64,000 nucleotides of DNA from Tribonema minus (GCA_017506865.1 JAFCMP010000061.1:302506-366505); one strand, 5' to 3'; numbered from the stretch's first letter, positions 1 to 9,662 are shown. Notes: generated by a model not told the origin, from the sequence alone. Numbers and translations: made by a program.

Positions 1-280
1 GCTGTCCAGCGCACCTGAACAGTCTGCAGCGCTTCCGCACACGCAGCGGCCACCGCGTGTGCAAGTGTCACCTGTGCTGGCGCCACTGGCATCAGTGCGC
101 AACGCAGCCCCACATGGCAAAACGGGCGTCTGTGTCACGTGCTGATGTCACCTCGCCGCCGCCACTGACACGCAACTGCTCACGTGTAACTGCCACTCAT
201 ATGCTGATGACGCACATGTGATCGACATGCGCGACCGGCAATCGCGCGCAGTGCCGCCGCCCAGTGTGCGCATGGCGCCT

Positions 281-750
281 TTGAGCGTCGCACTTGTCAT
301 TGCGGCGCGCGGCGTGTGCCCGTTCGCGTCACCACCGCTATGATGCAACCACCATCGCCAGGCAACTGCCATGCGCACGTGGCTGACTGACGCAATCTTC
401 CGCTGCACGCGCCTCTGCCCCCGTGCGTTTTCAGGGTGTGCGTGCGCGACAGCTTTGTGATAGCGCAGCGCGGCGTGTGCTTGTTCATGCAACTGCCACC
501 ATCATGTAACTGCCACTGACTGACGCAATTGCGCTGCGTGTGCCTCCGCCCGTGCGTGTTCAGGGTGCGCGTGCGCAGCAGCTTTGTGATTGCGGAGCGC
601 GGCGTGTGCTCGTTCATGTAACTGCCACCCTCATGCAACTGCCACTGACTGACGCATTTGTCCGCTGTGCGCGCTTCCGCCACCGTGCGTGTGCAGGGTG
701 CGCGTGCGGGGCAGCTTTGTGATTGCAGAGCGTGTGCTCGTTCAGCATGA
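281..750 (+). repeat. Four tandem copies of the PA-exon start with acceptor
   Basis: A unit containing a pyrimidine-poor acceptor (GTGCGTKTTCAG) and an exon start translating as VRVRxSFVIAxRGVCxF appears at about 281-330, 435-489, 564-618 and 697-750. The last copy has lost 4 nt (GAGCGTGTGC instead of GAGCGCGGCGTGTGC). That shifts its frame relative to the downstream exon, and a new AG (727-728) is available to restore it. Confidence 0.7.
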
Positions 751-2029
751 AGACGCTCGCGCTGCAGAAGGCGGGCGCCCTGGGCATGATCCTCAGCAAC
801 AAGCCCACCACGACGCTGCGCATGATAGTGCGTCACACTTGCTGCTGTTGCATTCTGTAACAGCCGACTGTTGAAAAGCGGTGCGCATGATCCTCACCGA
901 CAATTGCCGCCGCAACGCTCCGCATGATGGCACGTCACCTGCCGCTGAGTTGGTGTTGCACATTTGAAACAGTCAGAATTGAGGTAATTGGCTTGATGAA
1001 TACGTGGCAGCGACGTTACGCATGATGGTGCGTCACGCGCTGCTTAGATGTCATGGCTGCTTGTGCCAGTCGACTTGAAGCAGTTGGCATGAACTTCAGC
1101 AATAGATTATTGCCAATCATGCCGCCATGTTGATCATCCTGGGGGCTTACGCTGCTTAGATGTCATGGCTGCTTGTGCCAGTCGACTTGAAGCAGTTGGC
1201 ATGAACTTCAGCAATTGACTATTGCCAATCATGCCGCCATGTTGATCATCCTGGGGCCTTAACCTTCTTTCTCGTGGACATGGCAAGTCACTCAACATCT
1301 CATCCACCTCATCCCAGCTGCACATGGTGGTGCGTGACGTGCTGCAACGACGCTGCTGCGACAGTGCAAGAACCCGCAGTCAGCGGTCCAAGCGTCCGAC
1401 GCCGTGTGTTGAGGATGCTGTGTCACGGTGACAGCGCGTGTCGCTGCCTTCGTCCTGTGCAAGCCAACTTGAAGCATTCTGCATGACCCTCACCAGCAGC
1501 GCCGCCTCGATGCTGCGTATGATGCTGCGTTGGTATATGAGTACGTGATACTTCACGCTCGCGAAGCAACGTCTATTTGGCAACAGATGCCGCGCGCGCG
1601 CACACCCTCAACTGCACAACCCCATGTACCACATTGCGCCGCGCAATCGCAGGCCCCACTGGCAGAGGAGGGAAGGCCAAGCAGATTTGTTGAGCGCTGC
1701 AGAGTCTGAGACCTCCGCCGCATGATGAGGTGTGCTGCTTCGTCAACTCTTCACAGAACCCCCCCCCCCCCCCCCCCTCGAAGCCAAGCAGACTTATTAA
1801 GCGCTGCCGAGCTTGAAACTGCCGCCGCGCGTAATGAGGTCATGCTGCTTCTTCCACTCTTCATGCACGCGCCCCCCGCCCCCCCCTCCCCCCCCCTGCG
1901 TTTCGGTTTTGCAGGCCCCGGAGGAGGAGGCCAAGCAGGCACGCATCCCCAGCGCGATGGCCAGCGCGCCTCGGCGGCGTTGCGCTCGCGCGCTTCTTCA
2001 ACGAGGACTACTACGGCGCGTACGGCTGA
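281..2029 (+). CDS. PA-domain protein, 3' portion (5' end outside window)
   Basis: I see a plausible exon at 729-827 (acceptor AG at 727-728, donor GTGCGT at 828). Its frame reads SVCSFSMKTLALQKAGALG followed by MILSNKP. This resembles the R-G-x-C-x-F...K...A-x-x-AGA-x-G core of protease-associated (PA) domains, which act as lid or interaction modules in proteases, sorting receptors and RING proteins. A second exon at 1915 follows a long pyrimidine tract and starts in the same phase with PEEEAKQARIPSAMAS, like the IP-x-x-M-x-S strand late in PA domains. From about 1973 the coding-looking frame shifts by one and ends LARFFNEDYYGAYG at a TGA (2027-2029). This may be a real indel, a sequencing error or decay. 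Exon pieces are repeated around both exons. The family assignment rests on short motifs, and the gene could be a pseudogene. Confidence 0.4.
780..1530 (+). repeat. Diverged copies of the PA-exon end and a 111-bp tandem duplication
   Basis: The exon end (CTCAGCAACAAG...CTGCGCATGATA, then donor GTGCGTCA) recurs in weakened form at about 884-930, 1008-1036 and 1481-1535, mostly with the donor-like GTGCGT retained. Between them, 1040-1150 and 1151-1258 are a near-identical 111-bp tandem repeat (starting GCTGCTTAGATGTCATGG). Nothing else gene-like is visible in this stretch. Confidence 0.6.
1640..1920 (+). repeat. Copies of the terminal PA-gene exon start
   Basis: The exon start GCCCCGGAGGAGGAGGCCAAG at 1915 has earlier partial copies. 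One at 1651-1686 begins CAG|GCCCCACTGGCAGAGG and contains GGCCAAGCAG. Another at about 1776-1793 follows a C tract and contains GAAGCCAAGCAG. All share CCAAGCAG and a pyrimidine-rich lead-in. The intervening DNA (GAGCGCTGCxGAG, ATGAGGTSATGCTGCTTC) is duplicated as well. Confidence 0.6.
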
Positions 2030-2703
2030 GGTCGCTGCTGCTGCTGCGGGCGGCCGCGCGGCCACTGCTGCCGCGCGACCCCCGGTGCCGCCGGCACAGG
2101 CGCGCCGTGCGCGTGTCTCGGGTATCGCGCGGCGTGCAGGCGCTGCTGCGCGCGGACACGGCACAGCTAGTCGCTCCCAGCACGGCTGCTGGCAGCGGCG
2201 TGCAGGCCTTCGCGAAGACTTCCGCAGAGCGGGCTCCGCTGCTGCTGCAGCTGCGCGTCAGCTGCTGCCGCGCGTCCCACGCCGCCTGCACAGGCGCGCC
2301 ATGCACACGTCTCGGTTCCTGCGCGGTGTGCGTGCGCCGCTGCGCGCGGACACGGAACAGCTGGTCGCTGCCGCCGCGACTGCCGGCGGCGGCGCGCAAT
2401 CCTTTCGCGGAGACTCGCACAAAGCGGGCTGCGCAGTGCTGGCAAGTGCGCACACGTCGCGTGATGCACTGCTGCTGTGCTGCTGCCGCCGCTGACTTGC
2501 CTGTCTGTGTTGAGGTTGTGAACACCCATGCGGTGCACGTGTTTCGGTGCCCGACGAGACTACCCGAGCGACATGGCACCGACATCACACCTGCAGCTGC
2601 CCGTGGGCGCCCCACGCTCGACCTGCGAAGGCCACGACGCGTAACGCCATCCGCTGCTCAGCGTCTAGCGCACAGCAGCAGGCAGCCACACTTGCGTACA
2701 CCC
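2030..2703. repeat. Convergent intergenic region with a 194-bp tandem repeat
   Basis: This gap lies between the (+) PA-like gene and the (-) dioxygenase gene. A 194-bp unit starting CACAGGCGCGCCRTGCRC occurs at 2095-2288 and 2289-2482, with a degenerate third start near 2518 (CACGTGTTTCGGTGCC). GC-rich sequence keeps frames open on both strands here, but no frame shows a recognisable domain, so I call no gene. Confidence 0.6.
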
Positions 2704-4553
2704 CTATGCACACTGAATGTGGATCCGTGGCATGCAGTTGGCGGGTGGCGCCGCGGCGGCGCCTGCAGCGTGGCCGCCGCTGCGGGAGGCAGCGCTCAGC
2801 GCGGCGTAGCTGTCGGCGGAGGCGTTGCCGCCGTCCGCGTTCTCCGACACGGCGGCGGCGGCTGCGGCGGCGGCGGGGCGCGGGCACGCGCGCAGTCCCG
2901 GCTGGTCGGGGTGGCGGCGCAGCACGTACGTGAGCGTAACGCGGTGGCCCGCCTCCACGGGCGCGATCTCGTGGCGGCAGTGGCCGTAGAAGGCCGCCCA
3001 CTGGAGGCGCGGCGCCGCGGCGCGCGTGAGCACGTCGCGGCGGCAGCGGCGGCGCTCCTCCACGTCGCGCGCCGCCGGCGCCAGGCGGTACAGCGGCGCG
3101 TCTCGCGCCGCGTTTGCCGCGTTTGTCTGCGTGATGATGCGGCCCCAGTCGAGCCGCATGGAGGGGACGTCGCTGCCAGGGGCCTTGTTGGTGTCGGGGC
3201 AGGCGGCGGCGGCGGCGGCGGCGGGGCGCATGTTGTTCCAGATGCTGAGCTGGCCGCCGCTGAAGGCGGAGAGTAGGCACACCACCTGCGTGCGACACGC
3301 CCGTGGCGTTGTGATGACTTGTAGGCAGCAAGTGAAGGCAGGTGTAAATTGGGTTCGGTGACGTGCCATGTTCAGTGACGTGCAGCAAGTGAAGGTGGAT
3401 GTAACGTGAGTGCAGTGGCGTTTCACGCTTCGGGGGCTCGAGATCGTGAGCTAGTGTTGGGGAGAATATGAGGGATAAGTAGGTGGAGGGCAGGCGCGCA
3501 GCCTGCCTGCGGCATGGCAATGTTGCACGTATCATCTGCAGCCATTCCAGCAGCGCTCGGCGCTGCGCTACACGGTAGCAAGTACCTACCTGCATGCTTT
3601 ATCATGAAGTTGACTCACCAGCAATTTAGAGGTGGTCAGCTCGTGGCGCGGCATATGTCACAGGTAGCACGCAAAGGCACACTTCAACACGTTGAATTGA
3701 CTCACCAGCGATCCGAAGGCCAGCTCGTCACGCGGCGTGTCGCGGTGGCACGCGCAGAGCACACTGCAAGATGGGTGTAGTTGACGCACTTCAAGATGGT
3801 GAAGGTGACTCACCAGCGATCCGAAGGCCAGCTCGTCGCGCGGCGTGTCGCGGTGGCACAGAGCGCACTTCAAGATGGGTAAAGTTGACACACTTCAAGA
3901 TGACTCACCAGTGATCCGAAGGCCAGCTCGTCGCGCGGCGTGTCGCGGTGGCACGCAAAGAACCCCCCCTCCTCGTACACGTTGACCTTCAGCAGCTCCG
4001 CGGTGATGCCGAGGTGCGCGTCCGGCACGAGCTTTGCGCGCACCGCCTCCAGAATCCCCAGCGCCTCCACGTCCACGCCAGTGCTCAGGATGCGCTCCGG
4101 CGGCACGTGCGCCGCCTTGCGCACGCTGTCGTCGAACACGGTGCGCTGGTTGTGGCCGAAGGGCGACGGGTCGCACGCCGCGAGAAACGCGCTGTACTCC
4201 GCGCTGACGCTCTGGTGCTCGTCGGCGGAGTGCAGCGCCGCAGGCAGGGACAGCGTTAGAGGAGCGTCACCTTTCGCTGCGTCCTTGGGCAGGATCTCCA
4301 GTTTCACGCCGTCGGTGGGCACGGAGCCGGCGCACACATATGCGTCCTCTAGGCGCAGGATGGCATCCGCGATCTTGCCAAGCGTGGCTTTCGTCGTGTC
4401 CTCTGGCTCCTCATCTGAAGCGTCCGCGGCTTCGCCGGCAGCAGCCTCTGGCTGGGGCACAGGTGCAGCCTTCGCCTCGGTGCTCAAGGCAGTGGCGGCG
4501 TTGGCGGAGGCAGAGGACTGTGGCGCAGAGGTAAGCACATGCAGCGCCAACAT
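2704..4553 (-). CDS. 2OG-Fe(II) dioxygenase (prolyl 4-hydroxylase-like fold)
   Basis: Two exons, 4553-3909 and 3285-2704, join in phase 0 (FGSL|VVCLL) to give about 408 residues. The double-stranded beta-helix core is visible: iron ligands H202 and D204 in FFACHRDTPRDE, distal H320 in CRHEIAPV, and the 2-oxoglutarate-binding R330 in GHRVTLTY. WAAFYGHCRHE and LSAFSGGQL are typical of a 2OG oxygenase family common in algae and fungi. The fold predicts oxidation (hydroxylation) of a protein or small-molecule substrate, and the substrate cannot be inferred. The N-terminal ~50 residues are Ala/Glu-rich low complexity and the exact start is uncertain. The C-terminus after the DSBH core is Ala-rich and may be shortened or continue in an unseen exon. 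A transposable element begins only 65 bp upstream of the start, so the promoter may be displaced. Confidence 0.7.
3611..3960 (-). repeat. Ladder of dioxygenase exon-1 3' edge with donor
   Basis: The exon end encoding CHRDTPRDELAFGSL plus its donor (GTGAGTCA) occurs four times on the minus strand: the functional copy at 3960-3904, then about 3870-3809, 3760-3702 and a degenerate one at 3680-3611. All but the last preserve the reading frame of the iron-ligand motif and the GTGAGTCA donor. Spacing is 90-110 bp, with TTGAAGTG-containing filler between copies. Confidence 0.85.
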
Positions 4554-4617
4554 CAGCTATGGATTTAATGGAGGGGAACGCAGGATTGTCAGCGCAGAAG
4601 CAGCGCGACGTTGTCAT

Positions 4618-6636
4618 AAACGCTGGACGAGACAAGTCATTTACTCGTTACTCGTACTTGTAGAAGCACTCGTACGCAAGTACTCGTACTGTACGAGTAC
4701 TCGTACATGATTTCGGAGGCCGTACTCGTACAGGACGAGTACTCGTACATGATTTCGAAGGCAGTTCTCGTACAGGACGAATACTCGTACATGATTTCGG
4801 AGGCCATACTCGTACAGGACGAGTACTCGTGGCAGCAGCAGCTGCTCCAGCATCAGAGCGGCAGCACATGTTGCACCTCAAGTGGCCTCGGCGGTATCAC
4901 TGACTGCAGCATCAACAGCAGCGGCTGCGGGCATAGGCAACACAGCTGCTCCAGGCCCTACTAGCCTAAGGGCTGCTGCAGCACCTGCAACAGGAGCAGC
5001 GTCGGCAGGCGGCGCCGCAACCGTGCCGGCTGCGAAAGCGGCAATGGCGGTGGCAGCGGCCAATGCGGCAGGTGCTGCACCAACACCTGCGGCAGCAGCA
5101 ACACCACTGGCAGCAGCAGCAACGGCAGGCGGCGCAGCTGCAGCACCAGCGCACGCAGCAGCGGCAGCCGTCAATGCAGGCGCTACCAGCAATGCTACAA
5201 GGCGCAGCAGCAGCAGAGGTGGCGCGCCTGCCCCTCATGCGGACGATCGCCACAGCTGCCGCATCTCTACGTGCAGCAACAGGTGACAAGCTGGAACATA
5301 TACTGCCACCAGCGCTAACGCCACTGCAGCAGCAACCACCTACGCAGCAGCCGCCGCTGCGGCCGACAGCAGGTGGTGGCGCTGGTGCGGATGCTGCTTG
5401 CGTACTTGACGCCAGTACTCTGCAGTTGCAGTGTAGCCTGAAGCGCCCCAATCAGAGTGCGCTTGCAGATGCCGTCGCTACCGAGCTTGCAGATAAGGTG
5501 GAGGCGGACCTGCAACAGCTGCCGCAGGGCACGCAACGCACGCAAGCACTTGCTCGATTCCGGTCGCAGCGCCACATGCACTCGATCGGCATGGCATTCC
5601 TCAACGAGCCCATGTACTCCACAACGGCTTCGTTCGATGGCCTATCCTGGCAGCTGGCCGTCAAACGCGCCATCGGAGTAGAGGAGCAGACGGCAGGCTG
5701 CAAGCTGTGCGGGAAGTCGCCGGGCGGCACCCTGCATGCACGGCTGTGTCAAGCGCCACGCGTCAAGGCGCACGACACCATCGTCCACAATAGCGTCAAG
5801 AGGGCCACGCAGCGCATCCTGCGGCAATACCTCAAAACGGGACTGGTAGACGAGGACTACACGCCGTTTCTGGGGTCCGCCGGGCCGCCGGGGAGTCGCA
5901 GGATGGACATCGTGCTGCCTGCCGACGCCTTCCCGGTGACCGGCTACGACGACCCGACACGCCACCTACCGCTCATGGTGGACGTTACCTGCTTCGAGGC
6001 ACAGGTGGCGTCGCGGGCGGCGAAGACTGCAGCAGACCCCGAGCGATGCTGCCGCGACCAAGAGGCCGCCAAGACTACCCACTATTCTGGTCATTATGAT
6101 CAGAATTGCTGCAAACTTGCCACTTTGGCAATAGGGTCATTTGGCAGCATTGGGGAGCAGGGGCGGAAGCTGCTAAAGGCTGTGGCGACGGAGTATGCCA
6201 GCAGGATGTCAGTGCCCGGAGGAGCGCGCCCTAAAGCTCTCAAGGGCATCGCCCTGGCGCGCTTACGCTCGGCACTGTCGACAGCGCTCCACATGGCGTA
6301 CTCTGGCCGTGTCATGACACACATGGCAGAATCCAGGGGGGGGGGGCACATGGAGGAGGACGTAGGGGAGGACCCCGAGATGCCATTTGGCGGCGGCGGC
6401 GTTTGAGTGGTTGTCGTTGCGACACTTTCAGACTGTCACACGACATGTAGATTCCTTACAGCTAGATGCCAATCATCTGGGCTTTTTCGCGCCCTGAGCG
6501 AGAATTAATAAAAAGTACTCGTACATCATTTCGGAGGCAGTACTCGTACAGGACGAGTACTCGTACATGATTGTCATACCAGTACTCGTACAGTACTCGT
6601 ACTCGTTTACTCGTCTCGTCCCAAGTGTGAAACGCT
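4618..6636 (+). mobile_element. ~2-kb transposable element with GTACTCGTAC arrays at both ends
   Basis: Outer ends match as inverted repeats (GGACGAGACAAG at 4625-4636; complement of GGACGAGACGAG at 6610-6621). Inside each lies an array of GTACTCGTAC/GAGTACTCGTACATGATTTC units, about three 43-bp units on the left (4640-4830) and one and a half on the right (6515-6600). AAACGCT flanks both sides (4618-4624 and 6630-6636), a candidate 7-bp target-site duplication. One long ORF (5063-6406) lies between. Class is unclear: inverted ends suggest a DNA element, while the ORF resembles the C-terminal part of RLE-type non-LTR elements. Confidence 0.6.
5063..6406 (+). CDS. Transposon ORF: CCHC knuckle plus PD-(D/E)XK-like (RLE-type) region
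   Basis: About 447 residues. The N-terminal ~130 are Gln/Ala/Pro-rich low complexity. A CxxC-x8-H-x3-C knuckle (CKLCGKSPGGTLHARLC) is followed by a helical stretch containing KAHDTIVHNSVKRATQRIL. Next comes SRRMDIVLP...PLMVDVTCFE, which fits the (P)D...D-V-x-V arrangement of the restriction-like endonuclease after the CCHC knuckle in R2/NeSL/CRE-type non-LTR retrotransposons. Many algal genomes carry such C-terminal pieces as stand-alone ORFs. No reverse transcriptase motifs (such as YADD) are present, so this is a fragment or a captured nuclease. A G8 run near 6338 is a likely error-prone site, although the frame remains open. The ATG is the first in frame, but the true start could be further upstream. 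Confidence 0.55.
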   Translation: MRQVLHQHLRQQQHHWQQQQRQAAQLQHQRTQQRQPSMQALPAMLQGAAAAEVARLPLMRTIATAAASLRAATGDKLEHILPPALTPLQQQPPTQQPPLRPTAGGGAGADAACVLDASTLQLQCSLKRPNQSALADAVATELADKVEADLQQLPQGTQRTQALARFRSQRHMHSIGMAFLNEPMYSTTASFDGLSWQLAVKRAIGVEEQTAGCKLCGKSPGGTLHARLCQAPRVKAHDTIVHNSVKRATQRILRQYLKTGLVDEDYTPFLGSAGPPGSRRMDIVLPADAFPVTGYDDPTRHLPLMVDVTCFEAQVASRAAKTAADPERCCRDQEAAKTTHYSGHYDQNCCKLATLAIGSFGSIGEQGRKLLKAVATEYASRMSVPGGARPKALKGIALARLRSALSTALHMAYSGRVMTHMAESRGGGHMEEDVGEDPEMPFGGGGV

Positions 6637-7263
6637 GTGCACTGCGGATACACAATCCCCCAAAACAGTGTTGTAACACACCAACGCATAGTCCGGTAAG
6701 CTCAATCATAGCGACATCACAAAGCGCAGTGGCTTTGCGCGACTGCTCTCGCTGCCACCCCAAACGCCATGGCGCGTTTCCAGCAACATCTCCTGAATGC
6801 CCAAAAAGATATCTGTATCCAGCATCAGGCAAGATCCTGTAGCGCAACATGCGTGATTGCACGTGTTACCACCGCATGAACACCAATCATCAGCATCTCA
6901 TGGATTTGACTCACCCTAAAGGCAGCGCGCCGGCGGTGTGTGTGTGCGTGTGTGTACTTCGCGTTGGCTAAAAAGGAGCGCGCCCAAGTTGACGAGTTCA
7001 AAATTCAAACTTTCAAATCTCCCTCGCCACCATTGTCAAAGCCAGCACAGTCTGAATTGTGTTCGTCACTTGCTGCCATTACAAGGGAATGATCTTCGAC
7101 GGCGGGCGTCACGCTCAACTGCAACCCTAATGCAAGTAGGGCAAGCTATGGTGATCACTTGTCAGACTGCCACCATTGTCAAAGCCAGCACAGTCTGAAT
7201 TGTGTTCGTCACTTGCTGCCATTATAAATCACCGGCGCACTCCCTAGGCTCCAGCGACAGCAC
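6637..7263. repeat. Intergenic stretch with a 57-bp direct repeat
   Basis: A segment starting CCACCATTGTCAAAGCCAGC occurs at about 7027-7084 and again at 7169-7225, nearly identical (ending CTGCCATTACAA versus CTGCCATTATAA). A GT-rich microsatellite lies at about 6936-6954. No coding signal is convincing here. Confidence 0.6.
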
Positions 7264-7689
7264 TCACGGTGCGCAACAGTCAATGGCGCGCGCTGACAAT
7301 GTCCAATACAACCACACATTCCTGCTAGCGAAATTTGACATGTTGCACACATGCAAGTACTGGCAAGTCGAATCAAATGTAAGCACATCTTCAAAATCAT
7401 CATCAGGTTCACGAGCGCTGCATGGAGTAACCATGCAGTAACCATGCACAACTTGGAAAGAAGCACGAACAATGCACATCGTTGGAGACTCTGTAAGTGT
7501 TCCTTCTCGCTTGTGCCAAAGAACCTGGATGATTGAATCAGTCGATTTATCAACGCTCGCCACAAGATGTCCATGTCTGGTATTGCCACACATTAGCACA
7601 TTGCTCAACTTCAGCTCGACAACATCGCCAGCATCGCTCAACGACATCGCCGTCATCTCCACAACAGGTTCGTCTGCCTGTACCCCCAC
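7264..7689 (-). CDS. Unrecognised ORF, possible exon
   Basis: An open minus-strand frame of about 141 codons includes VVEMTAMSLSDAGDVVELK, then DKSTDSIIQVLWHKREG. Composition is ordinary (not Ala/Gly-rich) and locally lower in GC than neighbouring genes, which makes it more protein-like than most open frames here. The 5' end lacks an ATG at its boundary and a GT lies upstream, so it may be an internal exon. I recognise no family. It could be a decayed transposon piece, since repeats flank it on both sides. Confidence 0.22.
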   Translation of the reverse strand: MGVQADEPVVEMTAMSLSDAGDVVELKLSNVLMCGNTRHGHLVASVDKSTDSIIQVLWHKREGTLTESPTMCIVRASFQVVHGYCMVTPCSAREPDDDFEDVLTFDSTCQYLHVCNMSNFASRNVWLYWTLSARAIDCCAP

Positions 7690-8748
7690 TCACCCCCCAT
7701 CGACTCCGCCAAACGGGTCATGACCTGTAAGAGTATGCCATGTGCAGTGCTGTACACTCCGCCAAATGGATCATGAGCCCACTATGTACGGGCATGCCAA
7801 TTTAGTAGTGCTGCAGACAGAGCCAGCTGGCTATGTGCCTTTTGTGAGCTTGCTCATACCTGTCATAATGGGGCGCTTTCAAGCAGCCGGCATGTTGGTG
7901 TGAGCAGCAAGCATACGAGCGCTGCGGGGCAAGCAGCTCTAACGCAATCCGGCTACTTGCCACTGTCAAGATTGTATGCGTACCTGTCATCATGAGGCCC
8001 TTGTGAGCAGCCGGAATGTTGACATTTCAGATACCGGTGGTATGCACACGTCCGGATGTAAAGGCCGCGCGCGTGCGCTCGATGACTGCACAACACATAG
8101 TCTCAAACAGACACGATGATGTTGTTGTGGAGTATGCCACACACTCTGTTACAGCAAAATGCTGCACCTCAATCGTGTGTAACATGAAGGATGTTCGTAG
8201 CAGATGCACACAACACATCATGCAGCGACAGTGCAGGGGGGCAACAGCCAGCGCGCATAGGTCTGCAGCATCGCACATGCATGACAGCCATGCGCATAGT
8301 AGCAAGCAGCGTGCTAAAAAAAACACACTTCAAGAGTCGCAGAGGCAACACAAACTAGGCTGCTCCGTCAATAGTGTATTACACACGTGGATGCAAGATC
8401 AGTCTGAGCCGCGTCCGCTGCACAACGCTCAGTAAACCGCCCCAAACGCATTCGCGCTATCTATGTCTAACAAGGCGCCCCTCCCGTCGCCCGCAAGAGA
8501 AACCTGGCCTATGTCTTAGTGATCTCGGTTTGTACATGCGAGACAGGAAAACGCCCCGCGCGTGAATGACCGTGGTACGCTACGCAGATTGACGTGGCAC
8601 CCCGCTATTTCAGATGAACAACGGTGCGCGCCGCTGTGCCGCACGCGCACCCCCCTTCTCCCCCCCCCACATGCATCTCAATGACGAGACGTTGACCTGC
8701 CGCGGCGGCGGCGCGACCACCCTCCCATACAACTTCAACTCTCACGGC
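7690..8748. other. Mostly non-coding interval with short direct repeats
   Basis: Two copies of ACTCCGCCAAAYGGRTCATGA lie near 7703 and 7759, and two copies of a segment containing GAGCAGCCGGMATGTTG near 7878-7910 and 8003-8030. A plus-strand frame (8016-8435, 139 codons from ATG) is open but His/Ser/Arg-rich with no recognisable motif, and I do not call it. A C tract at 8650-8670 precedes the next gene's 3' end. Confidence 0.4.
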
Positions 8749-9384
8749 TCAGGCCATGTCCTCGAGCACGAGGCACGGCGACACGGCGGGGATCATGCTG
8801 TCGAGGTACGACAGCACGTCGAGGTTGTCGAGCGCGCCGCTGCCGCCATCGCCAGCGCTGCTGCCGCCGCCGCACACCTCAAGCGAGGGCAGGTCCATGG
8901 CGGCGGTGTCGAGCGCCTGGAAGTCGAAGGAGCGGAAGAGCTCGTCCATTGCGACGTCCTCCGCCTCGCTCTCGAACGACGTGTCCGTCAGGTCGTCGGT
9001 TACGTAACCGCCGTAACTGGCGGCGGCCTTGGCGTCGCTGCCGTTGGCGGCTGCGGTGCTGGCGGTGGCGGCGAAGTCGACGGCGTTGGCCTCGGACTTG
9101 ACGGGAGCGTTGCCGGTTGAAGTTGTCATTGAAGTTGCCGCTGCTGCCTCTGCATCTGCGGCTTCGTCCTCGAAGGCCGAGTCGGATGTGTCGTCTTCCT
9201 CAGAGTCGGAAGCGTCGGCGAGGCAGAACGACACGCGCTTGCCTGCGAGGCGCGAGCTGCGGCGCATCACTCCTGTTGAAGGCGGAGCCTGCGCGGTGAC
9301 GCTCCGGTGCTGCTGAGCGCTGTTGTGCTGGCGGCGGCGCCCCCGCCCGTTTCCCCCCCTTCCCCTATTGCTGCAGGCGCCCAT
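8749..9384 (-). CDS. Acidic, Ser/Ala-rich hypothetical protein
   Basis: About 212 residues from the first in-frame ATG (9384) to TGA (8749). A basic, Arg/Gln-rich start (SNRGRGGNGRGRRRQ) is followed by MRRSSRLAGKRVSF and a strongly acidic region (DASDSEEDDTSDSAFEDEA). The C-terminus alternates acidic and bulky hydrophobic residues (MDELFRSFDFQALDTAAMD, then LDVLSYLDSMI), a pattern typical of transcriptional activation domains. No DNA-binding domain is visible. It lies 3' of the bZIP gene on the same strand but is separated by a bZIP stop codon and an inverted-repeat element, so I treat it as a separate gene. A nuclear regulatory role is inference only. An acceptor-like AG just upstream of the ATG leaves open an additional 5' exon. 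Confidence 0.5.
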   Translation of the reverse strand: MGACSNRGRGGNGRGRRRQHNSAQQHRSVTAQAPPSTGVMRRSSRLAGKRVSFCLADASDSEEDDTSDSAFEDEAADAEAAAATSMTTSTGNAPVKSEANAVDFAATASTAAANGSDAKAAASYGGYVTDDLTDTSFESEAEDVAMDELFRSFDFQALDTAAMDLPSLEVCGGGSSAGDGGSGALDNLDVLSYLDSMIPAVSPCLVLEDMA

Positions 9385-9543
9385 CTCCACTGCTGGGAGA
9401 GAACTCGACGCGTCGCGTGTGGCGAGTACGTATGTATGAAATACGCACTGCGACGTCGTCTATTTAATGGCACGCGCGCACACACACACGTCGTTGCGTG
9501 TTGTGTGTGTGCTGAGGGTATCGAGCACACAGTGCTGTGTCCC

Positions 9544-9662
9544 AGGCTCTCTATATGTACAACGACAGGACGCTTCCGAGCGTCCCCCCCTTCCGTATAC
9601 GGAAGGGGGGGACGCTGGTAAATATTGTGCGTTTGATGTCATCGCGTTAAGAAGAGAGAGCC
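9544..9662. repeat. Inverted-repeat element with a 38-bp perfect palindrome
   Basis: Positions 9579-9597 (AGCGTCCCCCCCTTCCGTA) and 9598-9616 are exact reverse complements with no spacer. Outside them AGGCTCTCT (9544-9552) pairs with AGAGAGCCT near 9654-9662, so the whole resembles a ~119-bp miniature inverted-repeat element. It sits immediately after the bZIP stop codon, which overlaps its right end, and upstream of the acidic-protein gene. Confidence 0.65.

Noticed and set aside
1813-3276. Long plus-strand open frame (~487 codons) across the intergenic gap and the dioxygenase exon
   Set aside because: Its 3' half is antisense to the well-supported dioxygenase exon, and composition is Arg/Ala from GC-rich shadow translation with no domain.
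4882-5286. Ala-rich plus-strand frame overlapping the transposon ORF start
   Set aside because: Different frame from the ORF with recognisable motifs. The poly-Ala translation is a by-product of GCA repeats.
8016-8435. 139-codon plus-strand frame
   Set aside because: It lies over short direct repeats, has no motif, biased His/Ser content and no splice or neighbour support.
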